Source: Trichothecium roseum (Eukaryota > Ascomycota > Sordariomycetes > Hypocreales). Taken from it: a stretch of DNA of 64,000 bases. The notes under the pieces are model-generated. The model was given only the letters and a program-made list of their open reading frames with translations, searched no databases and was not told the DNA's origin. Each line of letters opens with the position of its first letter. Within the stretch, counting starts at the first letter, position 1. A program made the position numbers and the translations under genes. The stretch covers positions 5,270,001 to 5,334,000 of the forward strand of contig CM047940.1 in the NCBI GenBank assembly GCA_026184415.1, read 5' to 3'. Below, piece by piece: positions 56,856-64,000 of this stretch.

Positions 56856-58595
56856 ATGAGTGCCATTCTGTCCGCCGATGACCTCAACGACTTCATCTCT
56901 CCCGGCGTCGCTTGCATCAAGCCCGTAGAGACACTCCCCGCCAACGCCCCGACAGCAGACACCTCCAACGAGACTGAAGTTATACTCGACGGTACGCCGC
57001 AGGCCATTGCCAGCAACCCGAATGCGCCAGCCGAGATATCTCTCACAGACTGCCTTGCCTGTTCGGGATGCGTGACATCTGCGGAGGCGGTGCTCGTCAG
57101 CATGCAAAGCCACGCAGAGGTCCTCTCCACTCTGGACTCTGCGCCGGCGCTGCGCGTGGTGCAATCAGACAGCGGCAGCTACAAAGTTGAGGGGTTAGAG
57201 AATGAAAGCGCCAAGCTCTTCGTTGCGAGTGTCAGTCCGCAGACACGGGCGAACCTGGCTGCGGCATGCGGCGACGGGACAACGGAAAAGGACGCTGGGC
57301 GCATGTTGGACAACCTACTAGGCGGGCCGCAAGGATTGTCAAGCGGTGGCAAGTGGAATAATGGGTTCACATGGGTAGTCGATACCAATGTTGCGCGAGA
57401 AGCAACTCTTGTCCTCGGCGCGGACGAGGTGCTGTCCGCTCCAGCAGCAGGCACGGACAAGCCGTCACAGCCTATCCTCGCCTCATCATGTCCAGGCTGG
57501 GTATGCTACGCGGAAAAAACACATCCATACGTCCTGCCACATCTTTCAAAGACCAAGTCGCCACAGGCCTTGCTGGGCACGATGCTCAAGACAGTATTGA
57601 GCCGCAAGTTGGGAATCTCGCCAGATCGGATATGGCATCTTGCCGTGATGCCATGCTTCGATAAGAAGCTCGAAGCCAGTAGAGAGGAGCTCACAGACGA
57701 AATTTGGGCCGGTTCCGGTCTTCCTGGGAGAGGCGTCCGGGATGTTGACTGCGTCATCACCAGCAAGGAAATTCTCATGCTAGCCGAATCGCGGAATTTC
57801 AACTTCTTCGATATTCTCAAGACGCTCTCATCTCACCATCTCGCAACGCCTTTTCCTGATACCAGGCTTCAGGAATTCTTCTTTCCTGCTCAGAAACCCA
57901 GTAACCCCCCTAAACCAGCGGGGTCATCAGGAGGGTTGCTGTATCATATTCTGCAGACAAAGGCTGCTGAAACGCCTGGCGCAGAAATCCAAATGAGCCG
58001 TGGGAGGAACACTGATGTTGCCGAGTATACGATCTCAGTAAATGGCGAACCCATATTCAAGGCCGCGCGATACTATGGGTTTAGGAATATTCAAAATCTT
58101 GTTCGAAGACTCAAGCCGGCGCGGCCATCTCGTATGCCTGGAGGGAAGCCGTTTGGTGCAGCCCGCAGGCCAACGGGAAAATCAGCCTCCCTCGAGTATG
58201 GATACGTAGAGGTCATGGCCTGTCCAGGTGGCTGTACGAATGGCGGCGGTCAGATCAAATCAGATGACCCCATCATTATTGAGAGGAAGAACCTCCCGCC
58301 CAAGCCTGGACCTCAAGAGCAAAAGGAATGGCTTGCAGAGGTTGACGAGGCGTACTTCTCGGGAGAAGAATCCTCAACTGTAGAAAATAAGGGAGAGCCG
58401 AACGATATCATCGGAGGAATTTCGCGGTCGTACATACATGATACCCTGGCGTATTGGTCCGAGGTGACGAGTATTGGCTTAGATAGACTGGCATTCACGA
58501 GCTACCGTGAAGTTATCAGCGACGTTGGTAAGGACACTGCAACTGATACCGAGAAGGTGGTCCAGCTGGCAGGGAAGATCGGAGGCGGTTGGTAG
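56856..58595 (+). CDS. NAR1: Cytosolic Fe-S assembly factor Nar1
   Basis: Single exon, 579 aa. Nar1 is the iron-only hydrogenase-like protein of the CIA pathway, passing 4Fe-4S clusters from Cfd1-Nbp35 to the targeting complex. The N-terminal cluster ligands are C20 (GVAC), C66, C69 and C72 (DCLACSGC). The hydrogenase-like core follows with VDTNVAREATLVLGADE, SSCPGWVCYAEKTHP, a VMPCFDKKLEASRE segment and the CPGGCTNGGGQI C-terminal cluster motif. Start choice: first ATG, in a conserved MSAILSADDLNDFISPGVAC context. Its stop is only 16 bp from the stop of the convergent SUZ-domain gene, so the 3' UTRs must overlap. Substrates of the pathway include Rli1, encoded at 8.9-11 kb here. Confidence 0.96.
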   Translation: MSAILSADDLNDFISPGVACIKPVETLPANAPTADTSNETEVILDGTPQAIASNPNAPAEISLTDCLACSGCVTSAEAVLVSMQSHAEVLSTLDSAPALRVVQSDSGSYKVEGLENESAKLFVASVSPQTRANLAAACGDGTTEKDAGRMLDNLLGGPQGLSSGGKWNNGFTWVVDTNVAREATLVLGADEVLSAPAAGTDKPSQPILASSCPGWVCYAEKTHPYVLPHLSKTKSPQALLGTMLKTVLSRKLGISPDRIWHLAVMPCFDKKLEASREELTDEIWAGSGLPGRGVRDVDCVITSKEILMLAESRNFNFFDILKTLSSHHLATPFPDTRLQEFFFPAQKPSNPPKPAGSSGGLLYHILQTKAAETPGAEIQMSRGRNTDVAEYTISVNGEPIFKAARYYGFRNIQNLVRRLKPARPSRMPGGKPFGAARRPTGKSASLEYGYVEVMACPGGCTNGGGQIKSDDPIIIERKNLPPKPGPQEQKEWLAEVDEAYFSGEESSTVENKGEPNDIIGGISRSYIHDTLAYWSEVTSIGLDRLAFTSYREVISDVGKDTATDTEKVVQLAGKIGGGW

Positions 58596-58611
58596 ATAAC
58601 CCTGAATATGA

Positions 58612-59502
58612 TCAAGGCTCCTTTGAACCACGTCGTGCGCCTCTGAATCCCCTACCGCTGCCATCCGGTCCTCTCGGTGCTCTAATTGCGGGCTGCTGCT
58701 CATTCCTGGGCGTGGACATTCTCGCTGGCGAATCACTCCCCCTTCCAAAAGAAGGTTCGGGTCTCGTCGCATAGCCAGGATCGTAAAGTTCCCTCCCAGA
58801 GATGGGGGCATTGTGAATTCGCCTGGCGTCGAACTTTCGACCATCGTTGCCACCATAGGGGTTTCCTCGTGCATTACCGCGACCGCGCCCGCGCCCTCTA
58901 GGCGTCTGCTGGCCATCTGATCTCGGCGGTGTGACTGTTCCAGGAGAACTCTCTCCCGATGAAGGGGCCGACTCCCCGAATATCTTGGCACGCGCCTCTT
59001 CGTATCTACGCTGCTTTTCCTCGCGATCACGTTTCTGCTTGGCGCGGATCTCTTCTGGCGATAGCTGAGGCTGCTTGTTCGCAGAAGCATTCTCGTCCTC
59101 ATCATCGTCAAGGCTCATGCTCGCCATGCCGGTGACTGGGTCCCGTTTCGCAATCAACGGCTTCCGGCTGAGCACTTTGACCTGGGGCTTGAAGCCTCCG
59201 GCCAGGGGCAACTTGCTGTTCGCTTCGAGGAAGTGGTTCGTCTGGGGCGTCTCGCTGTAGGGCAATCTGAGGTTAGCCTCCGTACGGTCGCAACACGAAG
59301 TTTTTCGGCGGGCCTCGGTAAGTGCTCACGCTGCCTCCCAAAGTTTGCGGTTCGCTTCAGCATGTTGAGCGAGGCGTTCCGCCTTCGACTGCGGACCAGG
59401 TGGGGGGGAGGGCTCGGGTTGGGTAGGCTCCTGGGAGATCTGGTCGGCCTGGGTCTCCCAATCGTCTTCCCAGGCGTCGGGCACCGTTGCTTTCTTGACC
59501 AT
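58612..59502 (-). CDS. SUZ-domain RNA-binding protein
   Basis: Two exons, 59502-59330 and 59266-58612 (275 aa). The splice gives NRKLWEAALPYSETPQTN. N-terminus MVKKATVPDAWEDDWETQADQ is the conserved acidic/tryptophan opening of this fungal group. A SUZ domain is seen as EEIRAKQKRDREEKQRRYEEARAKIFG, which binds RNA in animal SZRD1 and related proteins. The rest is low-complexity RGRGRGRG and RGG-like basic sequence ending GRGFRGARRGSKEP, consistent with RNA binding. Likely an mRNA-associated regulator; no enzymatic motif. Tail-to-tail with NAR1. Confidence 0.85.
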
Positions 59503-62475
59503 GATGAGGGACTTTGGTAAGGAAACACAACACTCCCAGCAATGAGATATGATACTGCCAATTGTGCCAGGTCGGCTACGTATCAGGAGTGGTGGGGATA
59601 TAGCAGAGTAGCACTGGGTAGTAAACGCAGCTGAGCAAATCTGTCAAAAGAAGTCGCAAAGTTGTGTGTTGTTGGGAGCGCTGTCTCAAGGTTGGCAGGG
59701 GGGGGACGCCAACCCGCGGTATCGGTGGAACCCTAACTCTACCTGCTAGTTCAAGCCATAATCGCGGGGCATCGATGTATCCTTGCGTACTCCGTACCTA
59801 CCCTTTTTTTTCTCTCTCCCATGTGCGGAATACATGGGGATTTTAGCGGGGCTTCCGTGCATCGTGAGACGTCACTTTTCCTAGACTTGAACCTCGTGGC
59901 CAGATTGGTATGTACATATAGAATGAATTACTTCATCCGATTCATTTGGACATAAGCTCAAGTAAGGGCCCGTCCATCCTCAACAAGATAGGCGAGTCAA
60001 GACAAATGGGTATAAAGCGGCTTCACCAGGACGGTATCCCTGCTAGTTACCTAGTGTGTCACGACGTGTCGTCCTTGGACTTGTAGCCTCATTGATTCAG
60101 GCTACGGATTACTATATTCATAGGTATTAGTAGTGTGTAGTAGTTTGCGGTGAGAAAAGCACAATCCACCTCGCCCGTAGGAGAGAAGCCTTCTTATCAG
60201 GGACCATCGACTTCAACCCGCCATCCGCTGACAAGTGTATTAATACTACTTGGATATACTATAGGTTGCGGCAGGGGCCGGGCAACAACCGGTCAAGTGC
60301 CATCCTGAATAGTACAAAATGTACTCCGTACACAGCGGATTACACAAGGTAATGCTTTTTTATTCTTGCTTGTCGCGGGTTGTGTGACGGGCACATGCAT
60401 GGGATCCCACCGTAGCCGTGTTCTTGAGCGGTGGCGGCTGCATGCGGATAGCCATGAAAGGCGGGCGACGTAATCTAAGTGCACACGGCTGAAAGAGAGA
60501 AACAAACCCAGCTCGTACTTCATCCCTTCGTAAGCTTTGCGTAGCTTCGACCTTGGGAAGCGGCGCAAAGTAGTACTACTACCAGTAGGTCCGAGAGAGT
60601 ATACTAGTTAATAGTGGTTCTTTCGAGGGGGAGCATGTGGCGCAGAACGAGGCGGCTGTAGGGAGCCGGGTGTGCGGAGTAGTAGAAATGGTTATGATAT
60701 AACCCTTACATATGCTACCACGGTGCTTTAATCCGGACATGCATATCTTTTGCCTTCGCGAACATACCAGAAGGGACATCAAGTCCGACATGGGGGCCTC
60801 GTCGGCATTTGTTCATTCTTCAGCTTTGAGGTGTCGAGCTGTGGCGAAGTGCATGGCTTTTGTCAGCATGAGAAGAACAACGAGGAGTGGTGATGCAATG
60901 CAACTTTCCACGATGTAATTAATAAGTACGGAGTATGGTAGTATTGCCAGCTTTGCAGGGGTGCGGCCCGTGCGGCTTGTGCCTGGTTTGGCTGACAACT
61001 TATTGATAGCCAAGGCGTGGCACATTTGGACGATAATAATAATAAAACTGGATAACGTGCTGCAACTGTAACATGGCGATGCTACCTTGGGGCTTCCCGC
61101 ATATCCAGTAGATATCCAGACTACCAGAGTCAGCTCGGGTGGCCACGCCCGTTATCCCGCTGCATGTAATATCTGCCATACGCCGAGAGATGAGGGTAGC
61201 GAGTGCTGTCGATGCTGCTGATGAGGTTGCCAAGCTTTCTTGTGACTGTGGCTTCGCGCTTTTGTGCCAGCTTGCCACGCTTCGTTGGGGTTAGGTTGGG
61301 CGTACCAGAGGCCATGGATACTTTTCCCCCCAACCCCCATAGATCAGTGGACTCAATGAACTAGCAGGGCACGCCGAATGTTAGTACTTTTAGTACGCCA
61401 GCAGTAGAGTCGATGCCAGCCGCCGCACCACCGGAAACTCACAGGCGCCAAAAAGAAAAAAGAAAAAGAAAAAGAAAAGTGCGCTAAAAGGCAATGGAGA
61501 GGGGTAGAGAGAGGAGCGGACAGGCTAAGGCTTAGGGTACGGAGTACAGGCAAGACAGAGAGAGCCTTAGCAGCCGGAGGAGCTTGGCTCGTGCTTCTAC
61601 AACAGCTGGAAATACTATAGTATCTCCGTACGGAGCGCATAACATGGTACCCAACTGCGCGAGACTGCAGAGGACCGCAGAGCGTACGGAGTACTGTAGC
61701 AGGTCCAGGTAGGGGAGCGGGAAGCTAGCAACAAGCAGGCGCCCGCCCGCTTTTTTCTTTTTTCTCCTCCAGTTATGGTACACATTCAACTGAAGAGAGA
61801 AAGACTCGCTTTGTAAACTCCATTCAACCGTTTAAACAACAGACTTCGTTTCCCTCTTTTGATTTTTTTTGATTTTTTTTTTTACTTTTATCCTTCCTTT
61901 CCTTTTTTTTTTAACCAAAAAAAAAAATAGGTTCCCATCTTTCGTATTTTCGTCACAAAAAAAACACCAGAATTTCAGTCACTCATCTATTCCCAAGCGA
62001 AGAGTGAAAAGCAAAGCGTAGTCACGACTTTTGACAGCTGTGTCCCACATCTACACGCGAGCCACTCCCGGACTTCAACTCATCATCACTTGGCTTTCCA
62101 CTTTAGGGTCGAGAACTGTCCACCTCGAAAAGGCCCAGCGGGGAGGGTCTCTGTCGTCTTTGTTATTCCCAATTGCCACATTTTTCTGGGCCATCAGTCT
62201 CAGGTCAAGTTCTGATCGAGGTCCAACCCACCTTGCTACTACGGAGTACTACAACTAGTTCAAGCTCCCCTCACTCCTGCGAAAACCTTACCGTCAGCTC
62301 GCTCACTGTCCTCTTAATCATCAACGCCTACTTGAACTCCAAGTGAAGTGCGGGCAAAGTCAAGCAAACGGGCTCAACTACGTCTTCGATCAACATCAAT
62401 ACTAGTCGCCAAACTGCTACCTTCTCCCATCAGTCTTCATAACAACCTATAGCATTCATTCATTCCTATTTCACC
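59503..62475. other. Intergenic, 3.0 kb
   Basis: No supported gene in 3 kb; ORFs are short and of mixed frame. GTACGGAGTAC-type elements occur near 59788, 60324, 60926, 61539, 61682 and 62241. From 61840 to 62000 the plus strand is pyrimidine-rich with T runs, typical of a fungal promoter for the candidate gene at 62476. Confidence 0.5.
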
Positions 62476-62558
62476 ATGTCCGCCGCCTCAGAAGGTGCAC
62501 ATGCGAACTCTGGCAGTTTCGACCTGCTGCGGAGGGCAACTCAAGCTATGATGTCAAA
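62476..62558 (+). CDS. Candidate first exon of an unidentified gene
   Basis: ATG at 62476, reading MSAASEGAHANSGSFDLLRRATQAMMSK, then a perfect GTAAGT donor at 62559. It follows a long pyrimidine-rich upstream region, as strong fungal promoters do. I could not find a convincing second exon: an acceptor at about 62784 leads to a stop within 20 codons, and the alternative frame (PEDFGNIIPNTPISLTPSR..) has no family match I know. The gene may be interrupted or the next exon may lie elsewhere. Treat as tentative. Confidence 0.35.

Positions 62559-64000
<1,442 letters not shown>

Overview
The window reads as nuclear DNA of a filamentous ascomycete (Pezizomycotina, most likely Sordariomycetes). Evidence: many short spliceosomal introns (about 49-171 nt) with GTANGT-type donors and CTAAC-like branch sites, fungal-only families (TRAPPII Trs65, Zn2Cys6 activator, GMN-motif CorA-like protein), and AT/GC-mixed intergenic DNA full of microsatellites. 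No virus, transposon ORF, CRISPR array, rRNA or tRNA gene was found. The class assignment is inference from protein resemblance.

Layout. 0-11 kb: 3' part of a replication initiator (Sld3, +), TRAPPII Trs65 (-), splicing factor Prp40 (+), Fe-S ABC protein Rli1/ABCE1 (-). 13-23 kb: chromatin remodeller Chd1 (+) and the PAP phosphatase Met22 (+). 22.7-33.3 kb: three minus-strand genes, a CorA-like Mg2+ transporter, peroxisomal AAA ATPase Pex1 and proline dehydrogenase Put1. 35-38 kb: an eight-exon Zn2Cys6 regulator divergent from PUT1. 41-43 kb: an intronless protein I cannot name. 44-49 kb: GINS subunit Sld5 (-), an AIG1/FAR-17a-type membrane hydrolase (-), and a WD40-cyclophilin (PPWD1 type, +). 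50-56 kb: DAHP synthase (+), an INO80-associated C2H2 protein (+), a small four-helix membrane protein (-). 56.8-59.5 kb: Nar1 (+) tail-to-tail with a SUZ-domain protein (-). After 59.5 kb only a candidate first exon (62.48 kb) is visible.

Function. This is a core housekeeping segment. Links seen: Sld3 and Sld5 both act in loading Cdc45/GINS on the replicative helicase; Nar1 belongs to the cytosolic Fe-S assembly route whose client is Rli1; Chd1 and the INO80 subunit are both nucleosome remodelling factors; Prp40 and the WD40-cyclophilin belong to the splicing machinery. The most suggestive local arrangement is PUT1 facing a Put3-like activator across a 1.8 kb spacer containing a CCGG-N-CCGG site and two CGG-N9-CCG sites.

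Non-coding DNA is marked by a short element, GTACGGAGTAC (or its reverse GTACTCCGTAC), repeated dozens of times between genes and in introns but not seen in the exons read. Several introns are multiples of three without in-frame stops, so naive ORFs overstate five junctions; these are resolved in the gene entries. Exon coordinates were derived by hand from splice signals, reading frame and family conservation; every multi-exon model closes in frame.
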